DNA from: Rhodanobacter denitrificans
GTDB lineage: Bacteria; Pseudomonadota; Gammaproteobacteria; Xanthomonadales; Rhodanobacteraceae
Direction of reading: 5' to 3'
DNA length: 64,000 nucleotides
NCBI GenBank assembly: GCA_003241385.1
Contig: QFPO01000015.1
Coordinates: forward strand, 1-64,000
The notes beneath the pieces were generated by a model. The model ran no database searches, was not told the origin of the DNA, and saw nothing but the letters and a program-made list of their open reading frames with translations. The translations under genes were made by a program, and so were the position numbers. Below are positions 26,935 through 40,699 of the stretch, one piece after another. Numbering within the stretch: position 1 is the stretch's first letter; each line of letters starts with the position of its first letter.

Positions 26935-28317
26935 ATGGACATGTCGCGGTTTTTAATGGGACGGATCGCCGCGGTGTCCGCGGCGATCTTCTGTGCGGCG
27001 CTGGTGTTCGCGCTGTGGCGGGCCCAGTTCGACGTGGCGCTGGAAGAGCGTGGTGCGTCCGACGTGGCGCGCGCGTTCGAACACCTCAGCGCGCTTCAGG
27101 ACGCGCCGGCCGAACGCATCGACACGCACATCGCGGCGCTGCGCGAGATCGTCGCCTCGGACCGGATGCGGCATCTGCAGCTGCGCCTGGCCGATGCGAC
27201 CGGCCGCGAGCTGATCGCGCCGCCCGAGGCGGTGCCGCTGTCGTGGCTCGAGCGCAGCTTCGTCGCGCTGCTGCCGCCCGAATCGGCGCAGACCAGCGCG
27301 GCGACGTGGGTGATCCGGCGCGACGAGGGCGTGCGTTTCGTCGCGACCTTCATGCTGAATCCGGCCAGCGAGCAGGACGAGGCGCTCGACGACACGCTGG
27401 GTCTGCTCGGCACGCTGTTCGGCTACGGCGTACTGACCCTGATCGCGGTGTTCTGGGCGCTGCGCCGCGCGCTGGCACCGCTGCAGCCGATCCACGTCGC
27501 GATCGGCCACTATCGCGATGCCGACTACGCCTGGCGCGTGCCGGCGCTGCCGATGCGCGAACTCGACGCGGTCGGCCAGGCGCTCAATCACATGGCCGGC
27601 GCGCTCGATCAGGCGCAGGAGGCGCGCCGTACGCTGAGCCTGAAGCTGCTCGGCGTGCAGGAGGAGGAGCGCACCTACATCGCGCGCGAGCTGCACGACG
27701 AGCTCGGCCAGGTGCTGACCGCGATGCGTGCCGACGTGGCCTGGCTGCAGCGCCGCGTCGACGGCGATGCCGACGTCGAGGAGGTCATGCGCGGACTGGC
27801 GACTTCGTGCGGACGCCTGCAGGAAGGCGTCCGCGATCTGCTCGACCGGCTGCGGCCGCAGGACACCGGCGTCGGCGACGGGCCGGTGCCGCTGCGCGCG
27901 CTGCTCGACCGACTGATGCAGAGCTGGCGCGAGCGGCCCGGCCAGCAGGCCGAGTTGACGCTGAGCTTCGACGAGCGCGTCGAGCCGGTCGCCGACGATC
28001 TCGCGCTGACGCTGTACCGGATGACTCAGGAGGCGCTGACCAATGCGATGCGCTACGCGGGCGCGCGCCGCGTCGCGGTGTCGCTGCGCCTGGACGCCGA
28101 CCAGCGTCTGCGCTGGCAGGTCGAGGACGACGGCGTCGGCATCGACGCGCTGGAACGAGCCCTGCATCGCGGCAACGGCCTGGCCGGCATCAGCGAGCGG
28201 GTCTGGGCGCACCACGGCGAGATCGAGATCCAGCCGCGGCATGCCGGTTCCGAACGGCCCGGCGTCCGGCTGTCGGCACGCTTCCCGGTCGGCCGGACCG
28301 GCAGCGCACGGAGCTGA
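26935..28317 (+). CDS. Sensor histidine kinase (HisKA_3, NarX/UhpB type)
   Basis: 460-residue membrane kinase. Transmembrane helices at about 10-30 and 155-176 enclose a periplasmic sensing loop, followed by a HAMP-like linker. The dimerisation segment EEERTYIARELHDELGQVLT holds the phospho-accepting His254. The ATPase part has EALTNAMRYAGA (N box), VEDDGVGID (G1) and GNGLAGISER (G2). The start ATG is preceded by GGAG 7 nt upstream. The partner regulator is convergent and ends 70 bp downstream, an unusual layout for a two-component pair. Confidence 0.92.
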   Translation: MDMSRFLMGRIAAVSAAIFCAALVFALWRAQFDVALEERGASDVARAFEHLSALQDAPAERIDTHIAALREIVASDRMRHLQLRLADATGRELIAPPEAVPLSWLERSFVALLPPESAQTSAATWVIRRDEGVRFVATFMLNPASEQDEALDDTLGLLGTLFGYGVLTLIAVFWALRRALAPLQPIHVAIGHYRDADYAWRVPALPMRELDAVGQALNHMAGALDQAQEARRTLSLKLLGVQEEERTYIARELHDELGQVLTAMRADVAWLQRRVDGDADVEEVMRGLATSCGRLQEGVRDLLDRLRPQDTGVGDGPVPLRALLDRLMQSWRERPGQQAELTLSFDERVEPVADDLALTLYRMTQEALTNAMRYAGARRVAVSLRLDADQRLRWQVEDDGVGIDALERALHRGNGLAGISERVWAHHGEIEIQPRHAGSERPGVRLSARFPVGRTGSARS

Positions 28318-28387
28318 GGCGCGCCGCGCCGCGGACGTAGCGGCGCCACGCCCGCCGATCGCGGCGCGCGGCGGGAACGATGTCCGC

Positions 28388-29041
28388 TCAGAGCGCCGCA
28401 CCCGGTCCGTCCGGCAGCAGGCCGTGGGCGATTGCATAGCGATGCATGTCGAGCGAACTGCCCAGACCGGTCTTCTTGCGGATCGAGGTCTGGTAGTTGG
28501 CGGCGGTCTTGAAGCTCATGCGCCCCTGCGCGGCGATCTCCTCCACGCTGAGTCCGCGCGCGAGCAGCAGGAAGATGTCGAGCTCGCGCGCGCTGAGCGC
28601 GAGATGGGCCAGCGGTACGCGCCGGCTCTTGTGCCGGATTTCCTCCTCGAGGCTTTCGGACAGGCTGCGCTCGCCGGCTGCGATGTCGCGCACCGCGCCG
28701 ACCAGCGCTTCGGGCGGGCTGTTCTTGGTCAGATAGCCGCGTGCGCCCAGCCGCATCGCCTGCGCCGCCAGGGCCGGACTCTCGTGCATCGTGAACACCA
28801 GCACCTGCAGATGCGGCGCACGCGCCCGCAGGCGCTGCAGCGTCTCCATGCCGGCGCGGCCGGGCATCGACAGGTCGAGGATCAGGATGTCGGCCGGATG
28901 CGCGGTCAGCCATTCGCAGGCGCTGTCGCCGTCGCCGAACTCGGCGACGACCTCGATGCCGTCCTCGAGCTCGAGCAGGCGGCGATAGCCGGTGCGGACC
29001 ACGGCATGGTCGTCGGCGATGGCGATTCTCAGGGCGGACAT
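28388..29041 (-). CDS. NarL/UhpA-family response regulator
   Basis: 217 residues. The receiver has the acidic pocket IADDHAVVR, phospho-acceptor Asp56 (DILILDLSMPG) and the conserved Lys in YLTKNSPPEA. The C-terminal LuxR-type helix-turn-helix is LSARELDIFLLLARGLSVEEIAAQGRMS-like with TAANYQTSIRKKTGL. Receiver detail (SPALAAQAMRLGARGYLTK) resembles UhpA. It is likely the partner of the convergent HisKA_3 kinase. Two GGGAAAANTTCCC palindromes lie upstream, which suggests autoregulation. Confidence 0.93.
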   Translation of the reverse strand: MSALRIAIADDHAVVRTGYRRLLELEDGIEVVAEFGDGDSACEWLTAHPADILILDLSMPGRAGMETLQRLRARAPHLQVLVFTMHESPALAAQAMRLGARGYLTKNSPPEALVGAVRDIAAGERSLSESLEEEIRHKSRRVPLAHLALSARELDIFLLLARGLSVEEIAAQGRMSFKTAANYQTSIRKKTGLGSSLDMHRYAIAHGLLPDGPGAAL

Positions 29042-29070
29042 GCGCGCCCCCGTCGTGTAGAGGAGAGGCG

Positions 29071-29099
29071 ATTGTCCGGACGCGTTCGCACAGCGACAA
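29071..29099 (-). promoter_or_regulatory. Possible promoter of the response regulator
   Basis: On the minus strand, TTGTCG (29099-29094), 17 nt and GACAAT (29076-29071). The predicted start near 29064 leaves a short leader. Palindromic site B lies about 51 bp upstream of the -35, a position suited to an activator. Confidence 0.4.
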
Positions 29100-29149
29100 C
29101 CGGGCCTTGCATCGGTCGTGATGCGGCCGGCGAAGTGCTGCGATGCGGC

Positions 29150-29162
29150 GGGAAAAATTCCC
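29150..29162. promoter_or_regulatory. Palindromic site B (GGGAAAAATTCCC)
   Basis: A 13-bp palindrome, second copy of GGGAAAANTTCCC, 108 bp upstream of the response regulator start. Confidence 0.55.
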
Positions 29163-29293
29163 GATCTGGTGCGGCGTGGTGGCGGGCTCTGGAAGGGCGA
29201 CGGTTTTCGCGGGCGATGTGTCGCGGTTCGTGCACGATCCGAAGATTAGCCTGGCAACCGATGAAGAAAGCCGTGATCGCTACTCAGGCGGTT

Positions 29294-29306
29294 GGGAAAA
29301 TTTCCC
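29294..29306. promoter_or_regulatory. Palindromic site C (GGGAAAATTTCCC)
   Basis: Third copy of the palindrome, 144 bp from site B, in the spacer between the regulator and the end of the VOC gene. The spacer 29042-29412 has no gene. Confidence 0.55.
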
Positions 29307-29323
29307 GACCGCGCCGCGTAGCC

Positions 29324-29352
29324 GACCCGCCCCGAGTGCTGCGGGGCGGGTC
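29324..29352 (-). terminator. 11-bp hairpin downstream of the VOC gene
   Basis: GACCCGCCCCG (29324-29334) and CGGGGCGGGTC (29342-29352) pair perfectly around AGTGCTG. It lies about 60 nt after the VOC stop on the minus strand and has no U-tract. Confidence 0.45.
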
Positions 29353-29412
29353 ATCGATGTCGCGTGATCGGTCGCGGCGCGCGGCGATCGCCGCGCGCTG
29401 CGACCGGGTGCC

Positions 29413-29811
29413 TCAGACGAACGTGTACGTGCAGACCTTGTTGCCGGCCGGATCGCGCAGGTACGCCGCATACGCCCCCGGCAGATGACCGCGCGGACCG
29501 GGCTTGCCTTCGTCGCTGCCGCCGTTGGCCAGGCCGGCCGCGTGGAACGCATCGACCTCGGCCGTGCTCTTCGCCGCGAAGCCGATCGTCACGCCGTTGC
29601 TCGAGGCTGCCTCGCCGTTGCCGGGGCGCGCGATGATGAAGGCCGGCTTGTCACGGCCGTAGAGGATCCAGCCGTTGCCGAACGGACCCAGGTTCTTGAC
29701 GCCGAGCGCGCCGAGGGCCGCATCGTAGAACGCGACGGACTTGTTCATGTCGGCGGCGCCGATGAAGACGTGCGAGAAGACGCCGTCGCCGGAGATGACG
29801 GGGTTTGCCAT
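29413..29811 (-). CDS. VOC-family (glyoxalase/bleomycin resistance fold) protein
   Basis: 132 residues with two beta-alpha-beta-beta-beta modules typical of VOC metalloenzymes (VFSHVFIGAADMNKSVAFYDAALGALG at the start, HLPGAYAAYLRDPAGNKVCTYTF at the end). The reaction is not identifiable. The start at MANPVIS has a strong AAGGAG 6 nt upstream, which decides it over an upstream in-frame Met. It lies 96 bp downstream of adhC on the same strand, so it may share that transcript and act on an aldehyde or glutathione adduct (inference). Confidence 0.88.
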   Translation of the reverse strand: MANPVISGDGVFSHVFIGAADMNKSVAFYDAALGALGVKNLGPFGNGWILYGRDKPAFIIARPGNGEAASSNGVTIGFAAKSTAEVDAFHAAGLANGGSDEGKPGPRGHLPGAYAAYLRDPAGNKVCTYTFV

Positions 29812-29907
29812 AGAGAACTCCTTCGGGTTGTAGATTGGAATGGATCGCCACACCGCGGTTTCCGGCGACGCCCGTCTTGCACGGCGCCGGAAGACCCATG
29901 GACCTGC

Positions 29908-31020
29908 TCAGTACTTGATCACCGAGCGGATGACCTTGCCGTCGTGCATCAGGTGGAAGGCTTCGTTGATCTCCTCGAGCGGCAGGACCTCGGTGACGAA
30001 CTCGTCGATCTTGATCTCGCCGGCGAGATAGCGGTCGACGTAGCCCGGCAGCTGCGAGCGGCCCTTGACGCCGCCGAATGCCGAGCCGCGCCAGACGCGT
30101 CCGGTCACGAGCTGGAACGGCCGCGTCGAGATCTCCTGGCCGGCACCGGCCACGCCGATGATCACCGACTCGCCCCAACCCTTGTGGCAGCACTCCAGCG
30201 CTGAGCGCATCACGTTGACATTGCCGATGCACTCGAACGAGAAGTCGACGCCGCCGTCGGTCAGGTCGACGATGACCTGCTGGATCGGCGTGTCGGGGTA
30301 GTCCTTCGGATTGACGAAGTCGGTCGCGCCGAGCGCCTTGGCCATGTCCCACTTCGACGGGTTGGTGTCGACCGCGATGATCCGCGAGGCCTTGGCCATG
30401 ACCGCGCCCTGCACGCACGACAGGCCGATGCCGCCGAGGCCGAACACCGCGACGGTGTCGCCGGGCTTGACCTTGGCGGTGTTGAGCACGGCGCCGATGC
30501 CGGTGGTGACGCCGCAGCCGAGCAGGCAGACCTTGTCGAGCGGCGCGGCCGGATTGATCTTGGCCAGCGCGATCTCCGGGAGCACCGTGTACTCGGAGAA
30601 CGTGCTGGTGCCCATGTAGTGCAGGATCGGCTTGCCCTGATACGAGAAGCGCGAGGTGCCGTCCGGCATCAGACCCTTGCCCTGGGTCGCGCGGATCGCC
30701 TGGCACAGATTGGTCTTGCCGGACAGGCAGAACTTGCAGGCGCCGCATTCGGGCGTGTACAGCGGAATCACGTGGTCACCCGGCTTGACGCTGGTCACGC
30801 CGGCGCCGACCTCGCGCACGATGCCGCCGCCCTCGTGGCCGAGGACGACCGGGAACAGACCTTCCGGGTCCGCGCCGGACAGTGTGAAGGCGTCGGTATG
30901 ACACACGCCGGTGGCGACGATCTGCACCAGTACTTCGCCGGCGCGCGGGCCGGCCAGGTCGATTTCCTCGATCTGGAGATCTTTACCGGCCTCCCAGGCC
31001 ACCGCGGCTCTTGTCTTCAT
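29908..31020 (-). CDS. frmA: S-(hydroxymethyl)glutathione dehydrogenase / class III alcohol dehydrogenase
   Basis: 370-residue zinc enzyme that oxidises the glutathione adduct of formaldehyde to S-formylglutathione with NAD and can also reduce S-nitrosoglutathione. Catalytic zinc ligands are Cys40 (TGVCHTDA) and His62 (GHEGGG). The structural zinc site is PECGACKFCLSGKTNLC. The NAD fold is VAVFGLGGIGLSCVQGA. The usual partner S-formylglutathione hydrolase is not adjacent; a VOC protein is instead. The start MKTRAAVAWEAGK is the family start; a palindrome at 31067-31082 upstream might be an operator. Confidence 0.95.
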   Translation of the reverse strand: MKTRAAVAWEAGKDLQIEEIDLAGPRAGEVLVQIVATGVCHTDAFTLSGADPEGLFPVVLGHEGGGIVREVGAGVTSVKPGDHVIPLYTPECGACKFCLSGKTNLCQAIRATQGKGLMPDGTSRFSYQGKPILHYMGTSTFSEYTVLPEIALAKINPAAPLDKVCLLGCGVTTGIGAVLNTAKVKPGDTVAVFGLGGIGLSCVQGAVMAKASRIIAVDTNPSKWDMAKALGATDFVNPKDYPDTPIQQVIVDLTDGGVDFSFECIGNVNVMRSALECCHKGWGESVIIGVAGAGQEISTRPFQLVTGRVWRGSAFGGVKGRSQLPGYVDRYLAGEIKIDEFVTEVLPLEEINEAFHLMHDGKVIRSVIKY

Positions 31021-31412
31021 TACGTTATCGGCTCCGAAATTCTTGACGCGTGAACACACCCAACCAAGCCGGCAATCCGGCTACGGCATTTCCTACAGCA
31101 CTGGCCGTGCCAACTGAAGCGGTCGGCCGATAGCTTCGATCGATCAAGGGCTTGAGCGGCACCGGCGGCGGCCCGGCCGGCGCGCGCGGCAGGGGTTGTC
31201 TCCGATCCGCGACACTCCGACGGCGCGACTGCGCCAGCGCTGGCATGGTTGATCGGACGCCGTGGGCCGGCATCACCGACCGCGCCCGGCCGGCGGTCGT
31301 CGGCCGACGAAGGGCGCGTGCGCCGCCGTATCGCGATCGCGCCCGGCCGGTAGGGGACGGCCTCGTCCGCGCCGCCTTCGTGCCTGGCGGCGGCTGGCGG
31401 GCGACGCCGCGG
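31021..31412. other. Intergenic region adhC-gltD
   Basis: 392 bp with no convincing gene. It must hold the adhC promoter. AGCCGG-CAAT-CCGGCT at 31067-31082 is a short hairpin or operator-like palindrome 46 bp upstream of the adhC start. The rest is GC-rich and featureless to my eye. Confidence 0.5.
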
Positions 31413-32833
31413 TCAGAGCAGGGCGTCGCGGACGCTGATGCCGAGCAGGGCGACGATCGAGCGCGCCGCCTCGCGACCGTCGAGCACGGCGCGCACGACG
31501 AGGTCGGCGCCGCGCACGTTGTCGCCGCCGGCGAACACCTTCGGATGACTGGTCTGGTACGGCAGGCCGGAACCGCCGACGATCAGCCGTCCGCCGGGTT
31601 CGGTCGCGATCGCGAAGTCGCCGAGCCAGGACGGCGGACTCGGCAGGAAGCCGAACGACTGGATCACGACGTCGGCGAGCAGCTCTTCCTCGCTGCCGGG
31701 CAAGAGTTCGGGCCGCGCGCGGCCGTGCCGGCCGGGCACCAGGCGGGTCTCGGCGACGCGCACGCCTCTGACGCCGCCGGCGTCGCCGAGGATCGCCAGC
31801 GGCTGGCGGTTGAACCGGAACTGCACGCCTTCGTCGCGCGCGTTCTTCACTTCCTTGCGCGAGCCGGGCATGTTGGCCTCGTCGCGGCGGTAGACGCAGT
31901 CCACGCGCGCGGCGCCGAGCCGCACCGAGGTGCGCACGCAGTCCATCGCGGTGTCGCCGCCGCCGAGCACGACGACGCGCTTGCCGGCCAGATCCGGCAG
32001 CGTCGTGGCGCCGATTTCGGTGCCGAGCAGGCGGCGCGCATTGGCGATCAGGAAATCCAGCGCCGCGTGCACGCCGGGCAGATCCTGGCCCGGCAGGCCG
32101 GCGTCGACGTAGCGGTAGGCACCGGTGCCGAGGAACACCGCGTCGTAGTCGGCGACCAGCGTGTCGAAGGCGAGGTCGCGCCCGATCTCGATGCCGAGAT
32201 GGAACTGCACGCCCAGGCCCTCGAGCACCTCGCGGCGCTGGCGCACCACGGACTTCTCGAGCTTGAACGGCGGGATGCCGAACGTCAGCAGCCCGCCGAT
32301 CTCCTCGTAGCGGTCGAACACCTCGACCGCGACGCCGGCACGGATCAGCCGGTCCGCGGCGGAGAGGCCGGCCGGACCGGCGCCGACGACCGCGACGCGG
32401 CGACCGGTCGGCGCATTGGTGACCTGTGGGCGCCAGCCGCGCTGCAGCGCCTCGTCGGTGATCACGCGCTCGATCGCGCCGATCGTGACCGCGCCGAAGC
32501 CTTCCTCGAGCGTGCAGTCGCCCTCGCAGAGACGGTCCTGCGGACAGACGCGGCCGCAGATCTCCGGCAGCGGGTTGGTCTCGTGCATCAGCGCGGCCGC
32601 GTCCTCGACGCGGCCTTCCTTGACCAGCTTGAGCCACTGCGGAATGCGGTTGCCGAGCGGGCAGGCCCAGGAGCAGTACGGATTGCCGCAGTCGATGCAG
32701 CGCGAGGCCTGGTCGGCCGCGTCGCCGTTGGCGTAGCTGCCGTTGATCTCGCCGAAGCCGACGATGCGCACCGGCACCGGTACCTCGCGCGGCAGCTCGC
32801 GATGGAACTTGAGGAACGGAAAGGTCTTCTCGC

Positions 32834-32837
<4 letters not shown>
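31413..32837 (-). CDS. gltD: Glutamate synthase small subunit
   Basis: 474-residue NADPH-dependent beta subunit that passes electrons to GltB. The N-terminus has two Cys clusters for 4Fe-4S centres (CIDCGNPYCSWACP and ICGRVCPQDRLCEGDC). The FAD site is VAVVGAGPAGLSAADRL and the NADPH site VVVLGGGDTAMDCVRT. The ATG overlaps the gltB stop (ATGA), so the two subunits are coupled for matched production. Confidence 0.97.
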
Positions 32838-37300
<4,463 letters not shown>

Positions 37301-37534
37301 GTATCGGTCGCTTCCCGAGAGCTTGGATGAGGCATCCGCCGGATGCGGTTCCTGGCGATCCGACTAGAGCACAGATGATGCACCGCGTCAAAGCGCCTCA
37401 TCGGCAAATAGCCGTCCAAACCTGTCGAGCCGTCGCGGCTGCGGCAGCTTGCCGCGCTGAAGGCGGCGACAGCCCCGCCTTGCGCGCGACGCGAGCGCTG
37501 CTCTACGCTGGCCCGATCATTCGGGGAGATGACG

Positions 37535-38845
37535 ATGCTCGCAGCCTTGGGCCACATCGCGTTCGGCCTGTTCGGCCTGTCCGTCCTGATCGCGATCGCC
37601 TGGGCCTTCTCGGCCGACCGGCGCGCGGTCAACTGGCGGCTGGTCGGCACCGGCGTGGTGCTGCAGATCCTGTTCGCCGCACTGGTGCTGAAGGTGCCGC
37701 TGGGCCGCGACCTGTTCCGCGCGATCGCGACCGGCTTCGTCAACCTGCTCGATTTCGTCCGGGTCGGATCGGAATTCATCTTCGGCAGCTTCATGGACGT
37801 GTCGAAGTTCGGCTTCGTCTTCGCGGTCCAGGTGCTGCCGACAATCATCTTCTTCGCCGCGCTGACCGGCGTGCTGTACCACCTGGGCGTCATGCAGATG
37901 ATCGTGCGCGGCATGGCCTGGCTGATCACCAAGGTCATGAACGTATCGGGCGCCGAGACCACCAGCGTCTGCGCGAGCGTGTTCATCGGCCAGACCGAGG
38001 CGCCGCTGACGATCAAGCCGTACATCGAGCGGATGACCCATTCGGAGCTGATGACGGTCATGATCGGCGGCATGGCGCACATCGCCGGCTCGGTGATGGC
38101 GGCCTACGTCGGCCTGCTCGGCGGCGACGACAAGGGCCAGCAGCTGTTCTTCGCGACGCATCTGCTGACCGCCAGCATCATGGCGGCGCCGGCGACGCTG
38201 ATGATCGCCAAGATCCTGATGCCCGAGACGCAGGAGCCGCTGACGCGCGGCACGGTCAAGCTCGACGTCGAGAAGACCACCGCCAACGTGATCGACGCGG
38301 CCGCGACCGGCGCTGCCGACGGCCTGCGCCTCGCGCTCAACGTCGGCGCGATGCTGCTCGCGTTCATCGCGCTGATCGCGCTGCTCAACGCGCCGTTCCA
38401 GTGGTTCGGCGCGCACGCCTGGGGCGATGCCGGTTCGATCAACGGCTGGCTCAGCGCGCAGGCCGGCCGCGAGGTCGAGCTGTCGCTGCAGACGCTGTTC
38501 GGCTGGATCCTCGCGCCGGTGGCCTGGCTGATCGGCGTGCCGTGGCAGGACGCGACCCTGGTCGGCAGCTTCATCGGCCAGAAGGTCGTCATCAACGAGT
38601 TCGTCGCCTACGTCGACATGGCGCGCCATCTGCCCGACATGACCGAGCAGGGACGCCTGATCGCGACCTATGCGCTGTGCGGCTTCGCGAACTTTTCGTC
38701 GATCGCGATCCAGATCGGCGGCATCGGCGGACTGGCGCCGAATCGGCGCGCCGATCTGGCCCGGTTCGGCCTGAAGGCCGTGCTCGGCGGCTCGCTGGCG
38801 ACGTTCATGACCGCGACGATCGCCGGCGTGCTGAGCCATCTGTGA
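37535..38845 (+). CDS. NupC-type (CNT family) nucleoside transporter
   Basis: 436-residue polytopic inner-membrane protein that takes up nucleosides with protons or sodium. Family motifs are FIGQTEAPLTIKPYI and GQKVVINEFVAYVDM. The hydrophobic N-terminus (about 1-28) and roughly ten further segments fit CNT topology. GGGGAG lies at 37523-37528, so the ATG at 37535 is better placed than the in-frame ATG at 37529, which abuts it. It is divergent from gltB and appears monocistronic. Confidence 0.93.
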   Translation: MLAALGHIAFGLFGLSVLIAIAWAFSADRRAVNWRLVGTGVVLQILFAALVLKVPLGRDLFRAIATGFVNLLDFVRVGSEFIFGSFMDVSKFGFVFAVQVLPTIIFFAALTGVLYHLGVMQMIVRGMAWLITKVMNVSGAETTSVCASVFIGQTEAPLTIKPYIERMTHSELMTVMIGGMAHIAGSVMAAYVGLLGGDDKGQQLFFATHLLTASIMAAPATLMIAKILMPETQEPLTRGTVKLDVEKTTANVIDAAATGAADGLRLALNVGAMLLAFIALIALLNAPFQWFGAHAWGDAGSINGWLSAQAGREVELSLQTLFGWILAPVAWLIGVPWQDATLVGSFIGQKVVINEFVAYVDMARHLPDMTEQGRLIATYALCGFANFSSIAIQIGGIGGLAPNRRADLARFGLKAVLGGSLATFMTATIAGVLSHL

Positions 38846-38992
38846 GGCGATCATCGGATCGCGCATCGATGCGTGGCAGCGGCGCGCGCGGCGCCGCACG
38901 GTGTGCGTGAGCCGCGCGTGCAAGCGAACGGATCGTATCGCGGCGGAATCCCGGCCCGAAGGTCCGGATCGGGCTGACGCGCCGGGCGCCGC

Positions 38993-40699
38993 TCAGCGTT
39001 TCGGCGGATCGAAGCCGTCGGCGAAGATCACCGGATCGGTCACGAGGACCGTCATCCGGGCGACGTCGCTGCCACCGCGATCGTCGCTGACGCGCACCCC
39101 GACGCGGTGCTCGCCCGGCGTTTCGAACGCTGCGCTGGCCTCGAGGCCGGTGCCGTCGTCGAAGGCGCCGTCGTCGTCGAGATCCCAGGCGACGTCGAGC
39201 GTGTCGCCCGTGTCGAGGTCGACGCTGTTGGCGGCGCTGAAGCCGACCGTGCGCGGTTCGCCGGCGTAGGTCTGGCCGGCCGCGAGCGCGATCGCGGCGG
39301 ACGGTGCGAGATTCGGCTGGCCCGGATCGAGGTTGTAGGACACGCGCGTCAGACGGCCTTCGCCGACGTTGAGAAAGAACAGATCGCCGCCGGGACCGGT
39401 CATCAGGTCGACCGCCAGGCTGCTGCCGCCGTCGGCGAACAGCGGTGCGGTCCCGTCGGCCGGCGCGTCGGGCAGGCCGTCACCGTCGCCGTCCTTGATC
39501 ACGCGGATGCGGTTGGCGTTGTAGTCGGCGAAGAACAGCGCGCCGGCATAGTCGGCCGGATAGCCGCCGCCCTGATAGAACGCCAGTCCGCTGATCGCAT
39601 TGCTGCCGGTGTGCGCATAGGCGTACCAGGGCGCGGTCACCGGCGTGCGTCCGCCGCTGTCGTCGCCGCCGTAGAGCGTCGTGCAGATCGGGCGCGCGGC
39701 GTACAGCGTGTTGTGCAGGCGCCCCTCGAAGCACGGCCAGCCGAAGTTGCGCAGCGCCGCGTCCGGGCCGACCGCCGGCAGCACGTTGATCTCCTCCCAG
39801 GTATTGGCGCCGACGTCGCCGATCCAGACCTCGCTGGTGCCCGGGCGGATCGTGAAGCGGAACGGATTGCGCAGGCCGTAGGCGATGATGCGCGCGGCCT
39901 GCGCGTCGGCACCGCGCGGTGGCGCCAGCGGATTGCCGGGCGCGGCCGCGCCGGTCGCCGGGTCGACGCGCACGATCGTGCCGTTGAGCCAGACGCGGTC
40001 GGTGTAGGCCTCGGCGATTTCCAGTCCCTGCGCGCGCAGCGCGCCGCCCTGATTGGCCGGCGAGCGCCGGTCCGGCCAGGCCGGATTGCCGTGCTGGCCC
40101 CAGTCGCCCCAGTTGTAGCTGGCGCCGTCGCCGCCCCCGGCGTACAGATAGCCGTCGGCGCCGAAATGGACGCTGCCGATCGAATGGCTCGGAAACTGCT
40201 GGAACCAGTCCTCGATCAGGACCTGGGTCGCGACCGCCTTGCCGTCGACGATCGTCAGCCGGTCGAGCCGTCCCGACACGACGCAGCCGCCGCCCTGGCT
40301 GGTCGCGCCGGGCGGGTTCGGGCAGTTGGCGAGCGGCCAGCGCGGCGGACGATCGTCGAACAGGCCGCCGTTGTGCGTGTAGAGCACGTAGAGGTACGGC
40401 CGCTCCGGAAAATGCGGATCGAGCGCGAGGCCGAGCAGGCCGCGGTCGTGGTAATCGTGCACGTCCGCGCCGACGTCGGCGACGAGTTGCGGCGTCGTGT
40501 CGAGCAGATTGTCGAAGACGCGGATGCGCCCGCTCTTCTCGGCGATGTAGATGCGACCGTCGTGCGCGAAGCGCGCCTGCGTCGGCGTCGACAGGCCGGT
40601 CAGCACGTGCGTCTGACGAAAGCCGCTCGGATAGGTCTGCGCGCACGCGACCGCGGGCGCGAGGGCCAGCAGCACGGCGACGGAAGGTTGGGACTTCAT
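38993..40699 (-). CDS. Secreted PQQ-dependent sugar dehydrogenase-like protein with PKD domain
   Basis: 568 residues. An N-terminal signal peptide (MKSQPSVAVLLALAPAVACAQT) leads into a six-bladed propeller of the soluble glucose/sorbosone dehydrogenase type: RIYIAEKSGRIRVFDN, DYHDRGLLGLALDPHF, HSIGSVHFGADGYLYAGGGDG, AYGLRNPFRF and GDVGANTWEEI. A PKD-like domain follows (about 465-550, AWDLDDDGAFDDGTG). The extreme C-terminus reads DPVIFADGFDPPKR, a short tail with an FxDGFD core that may be a sorting signal. No PQQ biosynthesis genes are nearby, and the substrate is unknown. Confidence 0.88.
   Translation of the reverse strand: MKSQPSVAVLLALAPAVACAQTYPSGFRQTHVLTGLSTPTQARFAHDGRIYIAEKSGRIRVFDNLLDTTPQLVADVGADVHDYHDRGLLGLALDPHFPERPYLYVLYTHNGGLFDDRPPRWPLANCPNPPGATSQGGGCVVSGRLDRLTIVDGKAVATQVLIEDWFQQFPSHSIGSVHFGADGYLYAGGGDGASYNWGDWGQHGNPAWPDRRSPANQGGALRAQGLEIAEAYTDRVWLNGTIVRVDPATGAAAPGNPLAPPRGADAQAARIIAYGLRNPFRFTIRPGTSEVWIGDVGANTWEEINVLPAVGPDAALRNFGWPCFEGRLHNTLYAARPICTTLYGGDDSGGRTPVTAPWYAYAHTGSNAISGLAFYQGGGYPADYAGALFFADYNANRIRVIKDGDGDGLPDAPADGTAPLFADGGSSLAVDLMTGPGGDLFFLNVGEGRLTRVSYNLDPGQPNLAPSAAIALAAGQTYAGEPRTVGFSAANSVDLDTGDTLDVAWDLDDDGAFDDGTGLEASAAFETPGEHRVGVRVSDDRGGSDVARMTVLVTDPVIFADGFDPPKR

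Noticed and set aside
31025..31276. 83-codon minus-strand frame upstream of adhC
   Set aside because: No Shine-Dalgarno, Arg/Pro-rich, and it would occupy the adhC promoter region.
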